From the NCBI GenBank assembly GCA_945965275.1, contig CAMFNB010000010.1:1-38573 (forward strand): a DNA stretch of 38,573 bases, read 5' to 3'. Below the pieces are notes generated by a model. The model saw nothing but the letters and a program-made list of their open reading frames with translations, was not told the DNA's origin and did not search any database. This DNA comes from an uncultured Clostridia bacterium (GTDB taxonomy: Bacteria; Bacillota; Clostridia; UBA1212; SIG427). Below are positions 29,355 to 38,367 of this stretch, one piece after another (positions within the stretch are counted from its first letter, which is position 1; each line of letters starts with the position of its first letter). The position numbers and the translations under genes were made by a program.

Positions 29355-30860
29355 ATGAAAAACCTTAAGAACTTTTTTATTTCTTTGATAATATCATTTA
29401 TGTTCATGATGGCGGCATCGGAAACATCATTTTTGTTCCCGATTCACAGCCGTGTTGATCAAAATATCTTCTTCACACTGGGAAGAGGAATTCTCCAGGG
29501 CAAGGTTCCCTACCGGGATTTATTCGAGCATAAGGGACCCCTCATTTATTTCATTCATGCTGCAGGCGCACTGATTTCAAAGACAAGCTTTGTCGGTGTG
29601 TTTGTTATGCAGGTTCTCTTTTTTGCTGTTTCGATTTTGTTTATGTATAAGACAGCAAAGCTTTTTACCACTGAAAAAAGAGCGTGGATTGCAGCAATGG
29701 TTACGGCCGCTGTTTCATCTGCTACATATGCCTTCAAGCTCGGAGACAATGCAGAGGAATTCTGTTGGGCATTTCTCATGGTTTCCCTGTATTATCTCGT
29801 AAAATATTTCAAAGACTGCGAGACGGAATTCAGACCCGAGAAATTCAGCATTCTTTTCTTAAACGGTATAATGGCCGGCTGTGTTCTTTGGCTGAAGTTC
29901 ACTCAGCTCGGTTTCTGGATCGGCTACATGGCAGTCATATTCTTCTACCTTATCGCAAACAAAAAATACGGTCGCGCCTTTGCGTCCTGCGGAGTTTATC
30001 TCGGCGGCATGGCGGTAACAGCCCTTCCCTGGATTGTATATTTCGGAATCAAGGGAGCTTTGAGCGACCTCTTCACAACATATTTTTACGACAACATTTT
30101 CCTTTACGGTTCCGGTAAAAGCTTTTTCGAAAAAATCATTTCAATCGGAAGCAGCCTTGCGTACGACATTATACAGAACCCTCTTGTAATGTTTATGATC
30201 GGCCTCGGAATATTTGCATTCTGCGTTAAGAAGCAGTATTTTACAAAGCCCTTCGGCAGAGCCTGCGTCACAACCGCATTTCTCGTTTTATATATTATGT
30301 TATACATTGGCGGTGTACGATATGACTACTATATGCTTATCGCAACTCCGTTCATGCTTTTCGGAACGATTTACGTTTTGGACATTCTCGCATCAATGAA
30401 ACATCCCCGCAAATACATGCAGACCATTGCTTTTGTGCTTTGCTTTGTTTACGTAATTGTCGGTTCTAATGCACTTCCATACTACGGTAAAAAGAAATCA
30501 GATTTCCCGCAGTTCGTGTTTGCCGACACAATCAAAGAAAGAGGCGGTAAAACGCTTCTCAACTACGGCTTCATTGACGGCGGATTCTATCTTGCCTCCG
30601 GCATAGAGCCAATCAACAGATTCTTCTGTAAGGTAAACATTCCGCAGGATGCTTTCCCTGAAATGTATGATGAGCAGATTGAAATGGTTCGTGACAAGAA
30701 GGTTGATTTTGCAGTAATCCGTACAAGAAAAGACAGAACAATAAAAAAGGACATGCGTCTTGAATACGATGACCTTTTTAAGAACTATACTGTTATTCAG
30801 ATTTCAGACAACCCGTATGAAACATACAGGTATTTCCTTCTTGAAAAGAATCCTGATTAA
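29355..30860 (+). CDS. GT39/PMT-like polytopic membrane glycosyltransferase
   Basis: Start MKNLKNFFISLIISFMF; FPIHSRVDQNIFFTLGRGILQGKVPYRDLFEHKGPLIYFIHAAGAL motif of GT39-like bacterial proteins; many TM segments. ORF track start 29202 lies upstream of the promoter-like sequence. Confidence 0.75.
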   Translation: MKNLKNFFISLIISFMFMMAASETSFLFPIHSRVDQNIFFTLGRGILQGKVPYRDLFEHKGPLIYFIHAAGALISKTSFVGVFVMQVLFFAVSILFMYKTAKLFTTEKRAWIAAMVTAAVSSATYAFKLGDNAEEFCWAFLMVSLYYLVKYFKDCETEFRPEKFSILFLNGIMAGCVLWLKFTQLGFWIGYMAVIFFYLIANKKYGRAFASCGVYLGGMAVTALPWIVYFGIKGALSDLFTTYFYDNIFLYGSGKSFFEKIISIGSSLAYDIIQNPLVMFMIGLGIFAFCVKKQYFTKPFGRACVTTAFLVLYIMLYIGGVRYDYYMLIATPFMLFGTIYVLDILASMKHPRKYMQTIAFVLCFVYVIVGSNALPYYGKKKSDFPQFVFADTIKERGGKTLLNYGFIDGGFYLASGIEPINRFFCKVNIPQDAFPEMYDEQIEMVRDKKVDFAVIRTRKDRTIKKDMRLEYDDLFKNYTVIQISDNPYETYRYFLLEKNPD

Positions 30861-32509
30861 TCGAGAATTTTATTCAATGCGACACCAAGTGCGTGAGCAG
30901 AAGCTCTGATGATATCGGGGTCAATACCGCATCCCCAATACATTTTACCGTCCTTCAAAAGACCCACATATGCAACGGCGTTTGAAGAAGATGATTTTTC
31001 AAGGGCATGTTCTTCATATGCCGCAAGAATATAATCTTCATTGAGGAATTTTTTAAGTGCATTGTTTATGGCATCCAAAGGACCGTTACCTTTTCCCCTG
31101 ATTACCGTTTCTTCATTTTCGTAATTTACAACAAGCTCAGCCTCTGAACCCACTTCAGTCTGAGCATATTTCCAGCTTCTGAACTGAATGTTCGGGTGGT
31201 AGCTGATATAGTCCCTGTCAAAGATTTCATATATCCACTCGGGACTGAGCTCCTTGTGTGCTTTATCAGATACGTCTTTAACGTGATATCCGACTTCTTC
31301 CTTCATTTTTTTAGGCATGTTAATGCCGTATTTTGTACGAAGTATATAGCTTATGCCGCCCTTACCTGACTGGCTGTTGATTCTTATTACGCCGACTTCG
31401 TAAAGTCTGCCTACATCATGAGGATCAATAGGAAGGTAAGGAACACTCCACTCAGTGAGATTGTTCTTTTCTCTCCACTCAATTCCCTTTGCAATGGCAT
31501 CCTGGTGAGATCCTGAGAATGCCACGAATACGAGATCTCCCGCATAAGGCTGTCTCGGATTGATTTCCATTCCCACAAGTCTTTCGTATGTATCGCAGAT
31601 TTCGGGCATGTGTGAAAAGTCAAGGTTTGACTCAACGCCCTGGGCATACATATTCATTGCCAAGGTCACAATGTCCACGTTTCCCGTTCTCTCACCGTTT
31701 CCGAAAAGAGTTCCCTCGATTCTGTCTGCACCTGCAAGAATACCCATCTCCGCAACACTGACAGCTGTTCCTCTGTCGTTGTGCGGATGAAGTGAAATAA
31801 GGACCTTTTCTCTGCAGTTTAAGTGCTTACTGAAATATTCCACTCTCTGTGCAAATACATGGGGCATGGAATTTTCCACGGTTGTGGGAAGATTTATGAT
31901 TATCTTTTCCCTGTCCTTCCACACGTCTATAACTGCATTACATACCTCAAGTGCAAATTCATTTTCCGTTGCATGGAAGCTTTCCGGGCTGTATTCAAAA
32001 ATGAAATTTCCCTCTGTGTTGTCTGCGTAATCAAGCACGAGCTTTGCGCCTTCAATTGCAAGTTCTTTAATCTCTTCTTTGCTCTTTTTAAACACCTGCT
32101 CACGCTGCGTGACCGATGTTGAGTTGTATACGTGAACGATGGCCTTCGGCGCACCTTTAAGGGCCTCGAAGGTTCTTTTGATGATATGAGGTCTTGCCTG
32201 AGTAAGTACCTGAATTGTTACATCTTCGGGAATAAGATTATTCTCAATGAGATTTTTCGTGAATTCGAATTCGGTTTCCGATGCTGCCGGGAATCCGATT
32301 TCTATCTCCTTGAATCCGACCTTGCAGAGAAGCTGAAAATACTCAATTTTCTCTTCCATATTCATGGGCTCAACGAGTGCCTGGTTTCCGTCTCGAAGGT
32401 CTACGCTGCACCAAACCGGGGCTTTTTCGATATATGTTTTATCTGCCCAGTCATTGCATTTCTCCGGCGGAATGAAATATGTGGTTTTGTACTTGTTTAA
32501 GTTTTTCAT
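30857..32509 (-). CDS. leuA: 2-isopropylmalate synthase (LeuA type 2)
   Basis: 550 aa; WCSVDLRDGNQALVEPMNMEEKIEYFQLLCKVGFKEIEIGFPAASETEFEF; HPHNDRGTAV; C-terminal regulatory domain. Confidence 0.95.
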   Translation of the reverse strand: MKNLNKYKTTYFIPPEKCNDWADKTYIEKAPVWCSVDLRDGNQALVEPMNMEEKIEYFQLLCKVGFKEIEIGFPAASETEFEFTKNLIENNLIPEDVTIQVLTQARPHIIKRTFEALKGAPKAIVHVYNSTSVTQREQVFKKSKEEIKELAIEGAKLVLDYADNTEGNFIFEYSPESFHATENEFALEVCNAVIDVWKDREKIIINLPTTVENSMPHVFAQRVEYFSKHLNCREKVLISLHPHNDRGTAVSVAEMGILAGADRIEGTLFGNGERTGNVDIVTLAMNMYAQGVESNLDFSHMPEICDTYERLVGMEINPRQPYAGDLVFVAFSGSHQDAIAKGIEWREKNNLTEWSVPYLPIDPHDVGRLYEVGVIRINSQSGKGGISYILRTKYGINMPKKMKEEVGYHVKDVSDKAHKELSPEWIYEIFDRDYISYHPNIQFRSWKYAQTEVGSEAELVVNYENEETVIRGKGNGPLDAINNALKKFLNEDYILAAYEEHALEKSSSSNAVAYVGLLKDGKMYWGCGIDPDIIRASAHALGVALNKILD

Positions 32510-32517
32510 CGTCCTGC

Positions 32518-32546
32518 ATTATATCACAAGGTTTGCCTATAATCAA
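32518..32546 (-). promoter_or_regulatory. promoter of leuA
   Basis: Minus strand TTGATT (32541-32546)-17 nt-TATAAT (32518-32523); only 8 nt from the -10 to the ATG. Confidence 0.7.
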
Positions 32547-32578
32547 AAACGGGAACAGCATTTCTGCTGTTCCCGTTT
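32547..32578 (-). terminator. Rho-independent terminator after the sialate O-acetylesterase-like gene
   Basis: AAACGGGAACAGCA-TTTC-TGCTGTTCCCGTTT, perfect 14-bp stem; T5 on the minus strand. Confidence 0.92.
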
Positions 32579-32601
32579 CAATGAATAAGTTTAGTCTCTC
32601 G

Positions 32602-34203
32602 TCATTCAATTTTGTGTCTGTACGAGAATGCACATGCACCGATTCCGTTGCTGTTCTGGAGGTTACATTTCTCCTGGTCAGCCATGGCAAATCCGCCATA
32701 TACGAAACTGAATGTCTGGTTGGTAATTGAGTTACCTGCGCGGTCTTCAAGAATAACCTTTACACAGTTCTTGCTTACAATCTTAGCATCGAGAAGCTTA
32801 CCTGCGTTCTTTGAATAGAAGCCCACAACATCCTTGCCGCCGTTTGATGTCTGAAGTCCGTCGCCTACATAATCGAAGTATACATAAGCATATCCGCTCT
32901 TAACTTCCACCTTAGCCATTACAGGTGAACCGTAGTAGTCAATCGGGAACTTTTCAGGGGCATAGATTCTTGAAAGTGCAAGATATGCAAGTCTGTCACC
33001 GATGTGCTTCTTGTTCTTCGGATGTGCCCAGTCTGTGTCAAGAGCATTTGAACCGTAGTCCATACCGCAAACGATGAAGTAGTTATCAATCTTATCAAGA
33101 GCCTTCCACTGAGCATAACGGATGTCCGCGATGTTCGGCCATGAAGCATTCTGGTCGTTGTGTGATGTGATCTGTACACTGTAGAACGGAAGATCTTCTC
33201 CCCATTCCTTACGCATCATGTCAACAAATGAAACAAGGTCATCTGTGTATGAGTCGTATGCACTCTCATTTGCTTCGCCCTGATACCAGAGGAAACCTCT
33301 GATGTTTGAGTTTGCAAACGGAGCCATAAGGCTGTTCCAGATATCTGTAGCTTTGAATAAGCTGAGACCGTGGTCCATAGTCTTGTCATCATAGTACTCC
33401 GGTGGCATAAAGTCACGGATTGCAGCACCGCCGGCCACACACTGAATCATACCGATCGGCACGTCGGTGTTATCAGCAAGCTGCTTTGCAAAATAGTAAC
33501 CTACAGCTGAGAAGGCTTTTGCAGTCTCAACACTGTTTGTCCACCACTTTGTGTTAGGAGCTGCGTCATATCTGTGCTCCTCGTGTGGTTCTATTCTGAT
33601 CTGGTTGTCGTTTTCATCCATCTCCCAGTAGTGGCTGGCATCCCAGAAGAACTGGTTATACAGTCTGATGTTGTCATCTTCTGAAATTGTACTTTCGAAG
33701 CTTGGGTTGTTGTCGAGTGTTCCTTCAAGAGAAACCTGAACGTTTGACTGACCTGAAACAATCCAAACATCACCGATGAGGATGTTTGTGAATTTTTTAC
33801 CGCCGTCTTTTCCCTCAGCCTTTGTGTAAACGTAAAGGTCCTGGCCTTCCTTGTTTGCTTCCTGTGGGTTGAACTGAATAAGCCAATGTCCCATTTCGTC
33901 ACACTCAGCGTAGCGTGTGTCACCGCCGAATTCAGCATAAACTAATTTGCCGGGCTTGCCTGTTCCGTAAACGTTGATATATTTATTTCTCTGGAAAACC
34001 ATATCACTGTTAATTGCACCGCAGACAGTATATTCAAATGGCTGTCCGTCGTCATCAACAGGATCCTGAGCAGGAAGGTTCTCAGGTGAAACAAGAGGAG
34101 CCTGTGTAGGCTTTGGTTCTGTTGTATATGAACCTGCACATCCTGTTACGAGAAGGATGATTGCAAGCATAAGTGCAGAAAGTATAGCTATTCTCTTTCT
34201 CAT
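32602..34203 (-). CDS. sialate O-acetylesterase-like (SASA/SGNH) lipoprotein
   Basis: Lipobox LLVTGCAG; DVWIVSGQSNVQVSL; FLWYQGEANESAYDSYTDDLVSFVDMMRKEWG; C-terminal DxxH-like WAHPKNKKHIGDRLAYLALS. Confidence 0.85.
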   Translation of the reverse strand: MRKRIAILSALMLAIILLVTGCAGSYTTEPKPTQAPLVSPENLPAQDPVDDDGQPFEYTVCGAINSDMVFQRNKYINVYGTGKPGKLVYAEFGGDTRYAECDEMGHWLIQFNPQEANKEGQDLYVYTKAEGKDGGKKFTNILIGDVWIVSGQSNVQVSLEGTLDNNPSFESTISEDDNIRLYNQFFWDASHYWEMDENDNQIRIEPHEEHRYDAAPNTKWWTNSVETAKAFSAVGYYFAKQLADNTDVPIGMIQCVAGGAAIRDFMPPEYYDDKTMDHGLSLFKATDIWNSLMAPFANSNIRGFLWYQGEANESAYDSYTDDLVSFVDMMRKEWGEDLPFYSVQITSHNDQNASWPNIADIRYAQWKALDKIDNYFIVCGMDYGSNALDTDWAHPKNKKHIGDRLAYLALSRIYAPEKFPIDYYGSPVMAKVEVKSGYAYVYFDYVGDGLQTSNGGKDVVGFYSKNAGKLLDAKIVSKNCVKVILEDRAGNSITNQTFSFVYGGFAMADQEKCNLQNSNGIGACAFSYRHKIE

Positions 34204-34244
34204 TTTAATACCTCTTTACTCTTTTCTTAAATTAATTTCTTAAA

Positions 34245-34973
34245 TTAAGAGTTTCTTGCCTCGTAGAGTGCTGTTACTTCAGCTTCTGAAGCAGGTGCTG
34301 AGTAAAGTCTTACGAAAGCAGCCTTGAATTCTGTTACAGGGAACTGGCAAAGTCCGTTGTAAGCACCGATTCTGAAGCCTGCGTTTGAATCATAAGGAAC
34401 AAGCTGCTGAGCTTTGATTTTACCGTTTTCTGCAAGCTTACCGTTTACATAGTAGTATGAGCTTTCGCCCTCGTGAACGTATACAAGGTGTACCCATGTG
34501 TTGTAGTCACCGCCGCCAACTGATGTTGTTGCATAGCCGTTACCTTCGAACATTGAAAGTACTTTGTTTACGCCTGCGCTGTCGCCTTCGCCAAGGTCAA
34601 ACTTGCCTGCACCGAAAGCTGCGCCTGTCTTTGAGTTGTAGAAGTATGTACCGCAGATTAAGCCGAAGCCGCCCTGCTTTTTAACATTTACATAAGCTTC
34701 CATTGTGTAGTCGCCCTGTGAAACCTTTGTTGTGTCAATAAGGTATGTTACACATGCTTCTTTGAATACGGCAACTGTCTTGCCTACTTCTGCATCATTT
34801 TCAAATGTGATTTCACCTGCAGCTGATCTTGATACATCATTAGCCTGATCGTTGAATGTTCCCTTGCTGAAGTCTGCATCAAAGAATAAAGACTTCTCGA
34901 AATCGCTTCCGCCGCAAGCCGTGCATGCGAGGAGCATGATGGCAGCAAGTACTAATACTAAAACTTTTTTCAT
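34245..34973 (-). CDS. LamG-domain lipoprotein
   Basis: Lipobox LLACTACGG; YTMEAYVNVKKQGGFGLICG, HLVYVHEGESSYYYVNGKL, FVRLYSAPASEAEVTALYEA. Confidence 0.78.
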   Translation of the reverse strand: MKKVLVLVLAAIMLLACTACGGSDFEKSLFFDADFSKGTFNDQANDVSRSAAGEITFENDAEVGKTVAVFKEACVTYLIDTTKVSQGDYTMEAYVNVKKQGGFGLICGTYFYNSKTGAAFGAGKFDLGEGDSAGVNKVLSMFEGNGYATTSVGGGDYNTWVHLVYVHEGESSYYYVNGKLAENGKIKAQQLVPYDSNAGFRIGAYNGLCQFPVTEFKAAFVRLYSAPASEAEVTALYEARNS

Positions 34974-35009
34974 TTCTTTCCTCCGAACTATTTAAACAAA
35001 CAAATACGC

Positions 35010-35039
35010 AAGGTATGGCAAAGTACTGCCACACCTTGC
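35010..35039 (-). terminator. possible terminator or hairpin between the two LamG genes
   Basis: Minus strand CAAGGTGTGGCA-GTACTT-TGCCATACCTTG (one wobble); no clear T-run. Confidence 0.45.
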
Positions 35040-35052
35040 ATTTTAAACAAAA

Positions 35053-36441
35053 TTATTTCTGTGGAGCCTGAGGTCTCGGTGGCATTGGAGCGCCCTGAGG
35101 TCTCGGTGGCATTGGAGCACCCTGAGGTCTCGGCGGCATTGGAGCACCCTGAGGTCTCGGTGGCATCTGAGGAGCATTAGGAGTAATTCCCTGAGGTCCT
35201 AATCCGCCCTGAGGTCCCTGTGGAGCTACAGGTCCCTGAGGAGCCTGAGGTCCGTTTCCGCCTGCCTTCTTTTTCTTAAGAAGGATAAGGACGATTGCAA
35301 CTGCTGCACCTACGATAACAACTGAGCCTGCAATAATTCCGATAAGTGCACCTACCGGCAAGCCATTCTTTTTAAGTGCGGCAACAGCTGCATTTAATGC
35401 TTCTGCCTTAGCATCTGTGTCTTCCTGTGATACAGGGTTGTTCTTTGCATTCTTAGCTGCCATGAGAGCAGTCTGAACTGCGTCATATGTTTCATCTGTA
35501 TAGTCGTCTTTGTTAAGACCTTCTGCCTTTGCAATAGCTGCGTCAATCTTAGTTGAATCAACTACAACCGGCTCGGGAGTCGGCTCAGGAGTCGGCTCAG
35601 GAGTAGCAACATCAATCGGGCCCGGATCAACAGTACCGCTCGCATTTGAATAGAGGGCTGTGATATCTGCCTGAGATGCAGGATAAAGGTAAACACGTGC
35701 GTAAGCAATTTCACCTTCGAGAAGTGCAGGCCAAATACTTGCACCGCCGTCACCGATTGTAATTGTTGATCCGATTTCTGAGCTTACAGTCTGCGGGTGT
35801 AAGTTATTTGATACTCTTGCTTCTGATTTAGCTGCTTCAGTACCGTTTACATAGTAGTAGTTGTACTCACCGTCAGATACACCAACGATATGAGTCCATA
35901 CACCATGTGTCATATGCTCCTGAACATATGCGTTACACATTGCGGTGCTGGGATCTGTTGTCCACTGAGGGTCGTTGTTCTGTGTGCAACGGAAACCGTT
36001 TGCCTGGTCACCTGCAGTGTTGTAGTCTGATAAACATACGGCATTTGCACCGATTGCAAAGAAGTTTGTTTCCTTGCCGTCAAAGCCTTCGTCCATCAAG
36101 AGATACATTTCAACTGTAAGACCGTCATTAAGATCATAAGCTGTGAAATCATATCCGTCCTCATATACGAGAGCTGCTGAACCCTCTCCGCCGAATCTTG
36201 CAACCTTTGAACCAAGTGTTGCATCATCTACGAAAGTCGGGTCATCACTGCCGTCCTCAGAAATTGTAAAATTTCCTGTCTGGTCTTCAGCAGAACCTGT
36301 TCTGTAGTCAACTGAGAAAGTAAGTGCACTTGTAAGAGCATTACTTACTTCAGCAGCAGAAGTTGCAACAGGAATCATACCAACTACCAATGAAAGTGAA
36401 AGTACGATGAGAGTTGCTAAAAAGAAACTTCTCTTTTTCAT
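35053..36441 (-). CDS. membrane-anchored LamG + FIVAR-like protein with cytoplasmic proline-rich repeat tail
   Basis: Signal peptide; LamG region (LTVEMYLLMDEG...YYYVNGTEAAKS...YARVYLYPASQADITALYS); PEPTPEPTPEP linker; FIVAR-like helix region; TM VGALIGIIAGSVVIVGAAVAIVLILL-KKKK; tail of (PPRPQGAPM)n. Confidence 0.8.
   Translation of the reverse strand: MKKRSFFLATLIVLSLSLVVGMIPVATSAAEVSNALTSALTFSVDYRTGSAEDQTGNFTISEDGSDDPTFVDDATLGSKVARFGGEGSAALVYEDGYDFTAYDLNDGLTVEMYLLMDEGFDGKETNFFAIGANAVCLSDYNTAGDQANGFRCTQNNDPQWTTDPSTAMCNAYVQEHMTHGVWTHIVGVSDGEYNYYYVNGTEAAKSEARVSNNLHPQTVSSEIGSTITIGDGGASIWPALLEGEIAYARVYLYPASQADITALYSNASGTVDPGPIDVATPEPTPEPTPEPVVVDSTKIDAAIAKAEGLNKDDYTDETYDAVQTALMAAKNAKNNPVSQEDTDAKAEALNAAVAALKKNGLPVGALIGIIAGSVVIVGAAVAIVLILLKKKKAGGNGPQAPQGPVAPQGPQGGLGPQGITPNAPQMPPRPQGAPMPPRPQGAPMPPRPQGAPMPPRPQAPQK
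35067..35166 (-). repeat. 27-bp tandem repeat, about 3.7 copies, coding PPRPQGAPM
   Basis: CCTGAGGTCTCGG(T/C)GGCATTGGAGC(G/A)C repeated at 35067, 35094, 35121, 35148. Confidence 0.93.
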
Positions 36442-36464
36442 AATAGTCCTCCAAATAAATTTAC

Positions 36465-36492
36465 TTTATACAACAATATAATTGAATTACAA
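36465..36492 (-). promoter_or_regulatory. possible promoter of the LamG/FIVAR gene
   Basis: Minus strand TTGTAA-16 nt-TATAAA. Confidence 0.4.
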
Positions 36493-36522
36493 TTTTATAT
36501 TATTCTCTTTTTGTTGTAAAGA

Positions 36523-37467
36523 TTATTTAATCTTTGCAGCAATAGCTTCTTTAGCCTTCTTTACAATCTCGGCAGCTGTGATTCCGTACATTTCAAGAAG
36601 CTCTGCAGGAGCACCTGAAGTACCGAACTTATCCTGAACAGCAACCATTTTTACAGGGCATGGATAGTTCTGGCAAACCACCTCAGCTACTGCACCGCCG
36701 AGACCGCCGATGATGTTGTGCTCTTCAGCAGTAACTATGGCACCTGTTTCGATTGCAGCCTTGATAATTGCATCTTTGTCGATAGGCTTAATTGTGTGCA
36801 TATCAAGTACACGTGCATTGATTCCTTCTGTCTTAAGGATTTCTGCTGCCTTAAGTGATTCCTGAACCATCATACCTGTACCGATAAGAGTAACATCCTT
36901 GCCGGCTACAAGCTCATTTGCCTTGCCGATTTCGAATGTGAAGTTTTCGTCTGTATAAACATCCTCTACTGCTGCACGGCCGAATCTTGAGTAGCAAGGT
37001 CCTTCGTAATCAATGATTGCCTTAACAGCTTTGTTTGCTGAAGGGCCGTCACAAGGATTGATAACTACCATATTAGGAAGTGCTCTCATAATTGCAAGAT
37101 CTTCAAGAGCCTGGTGAGAAGCTCCGTCCTCACCTACTGTAAGACCTGCGTGAGTTGCACAAACTTTAACGTTGAGTTTCGGATAACAGATTGAGTTTCT
37201 GATCTGCTCACAGGCTCTCTCTGAAGCGAATACTGCGAATGTACTTGCGAAAACAATCTTTCCTGTTGTTGCAAGACCTGCTGCAACACCCATCATGTTT
37301 CCTTCTGCGATACCCATATCGAAGAATCTCTCAGGAACATCCTTCTTGAAAACTCCTGTCTTTGTAGCTGCTGCAAGGTCAGCGTCAAGAACTACAATTC
37401 TGTTATCATCTTTTCCGTACTGTACCAGTGCCTGGCCGTATGCGTCTCTTGTTGCAATTTTACCCAT
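36523..37467 (-). CDS. transketolase, C-terminal subunit
   Basis: 314 aa; RFFDMGIAEGNMMGVAAGLATTGKIVFASTFAVF, THAGLTVGEDGASHQALEDLAIMR. Confidence 0.95.
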   Translation of the reverse strand: MGKIATRDAYGQALVQYGKDDNRIVVLDADLAAATKTGVFKKDVPERFFDMGIAEGNMMGVAAGLATTGKIVFASTFAVFASERACEQIRNSICYPKLNVKVCATHAGLTVGEDGASHQALEDLAIMRALPNMVVINPCDGPSANKAVKAIIDYEGPCYSRFGRAAVEDVYTDENFTFEIGKANELVAGKDVTLIGTGMMVQESLKAAEILKTEGINARVLDMHTIKPIDKDAIIKAAIETGAIVTAEEHNIIGGLGGAVAEVVCQNYPCPVKMVAVQDKFGTSGAPAELLEMYGITAAEIVKKAKEAIAAKIK

Positions 37468-37470
37468 GAC

Positions 37471-38313
37471 TTAAGCCTCCAATCCTTTTAAGTATTCGTC
37501 GAGTTCAGCGATTGCCTGGTCTCTCTGTTCCTGGTTAGGAGCTTTGCCGTGCCAGCCAACCTGGTTTTCCATGAAGGAAACGCCTTTGCCCTTAAATGTC
37601 TTACCGATAATCATTGTAGGCTTGCCCTTAACAGTCTTTGCTTTTTCAAGAGCGTCCTTGATTTCTTCCACATCGTTTCCGCAGATTTCGTAAACATTCC
37701 ATCCGAATGCTTCGAACTTAGCTGCGATAGGCTCTGAACACATAACCTCTTTGATAGGTCCGTCAATCTGAAGTCCGTTGTAGTCAACGAAAGCTGTGAG
37801 GTTGTCAAGCTTGAATTGAGCTGCTGCCATAGCTGCTTCCCATACCTGACCCTCTTCGAGTTCGCCGTCACCGAGGATTGAATATACTCTGTAATCTTTG
37901 TTGTCGATTTTTCCTGCAAGAGCCATTCCGACTGCTGCTGAAATACCCTGTCCAAGTGAACCTGTTGACATGTCAACGCCCGGAACGTGGTTCATGTTAG
38001 GGTGACCCTCAAGATAGCTGTCTGTCTTTCTGAGAGTTACGAGATCTTCCTTAGGGAAGAATCCTTTTTCTGCAAGTGTTGCATAGAGTGCCGGTGCACA
38101 GTGTCCTTTTGAAAGAACGAATCTGTCACGGTCTGCCCACTGAGGGTTCTTTGTATCTACATTCATTTCGTCGAAGTAAAGAACCGTAAGCATGTCCGTG
38201 CATGATAATGATCCGCCCGGATGTCCTGACTTGGCGTTAAATACTTCTTCGATAACGCTTTTTCTGATGTTTGTTGCTGTCTTCATTAATTCAAGCTTCT
38301 TAAGCTTGTCCAT
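37471..38313 (-). CDS. transketolase, N-terminal (TPP-binding) subunit
   Basis: 280 aa; [51 protein letters not shown]. Confidence 0.96.
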   Translation of the reverse strand: MDKLKKLELMKTATNIRKSVIEEVFNAKSGHPGGSLSCTDMLTVLYFDEMNVDTKNPQWADRDRFVLSKGHCAPALYATLAEKGFFPKEDLVTLRKTDSYLEGHPNMNHVPGVDMSTGSLGQGISAAVGMALAGKIDNKDYRVYSILGDGELEEGQVWEAAMAAAQFKLDNLTAFVDYNGLQIDGPIKEVMCSEPIAAKFEAFGWNVYEICGNDVEEIKDALEKAKTVKGKPTMIIGKTFKGKGVSFMENQVGWHGKAPNQEQRDQAIAELDEYLKGLEA

Positions 38314-38367
38314 ACCTGTTACCTCCGTTTTTTTCGTTATTGTTTATAACGTATAATTATAGGGAAA

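Noticed and set aside
35067-35166. CRISPR-like direct repeats
   Set aside because: 27-bp contiguous in-frame coding repeats with no spacers.
36518-36535. AAAGATTA-TT-TAATCTTT as a terminator for transketolase
   Set aside because: Only a 2-nt centre and AT-rich; no convincing terminator stability. It is a DNA palindrome over the stop codon, noted only.
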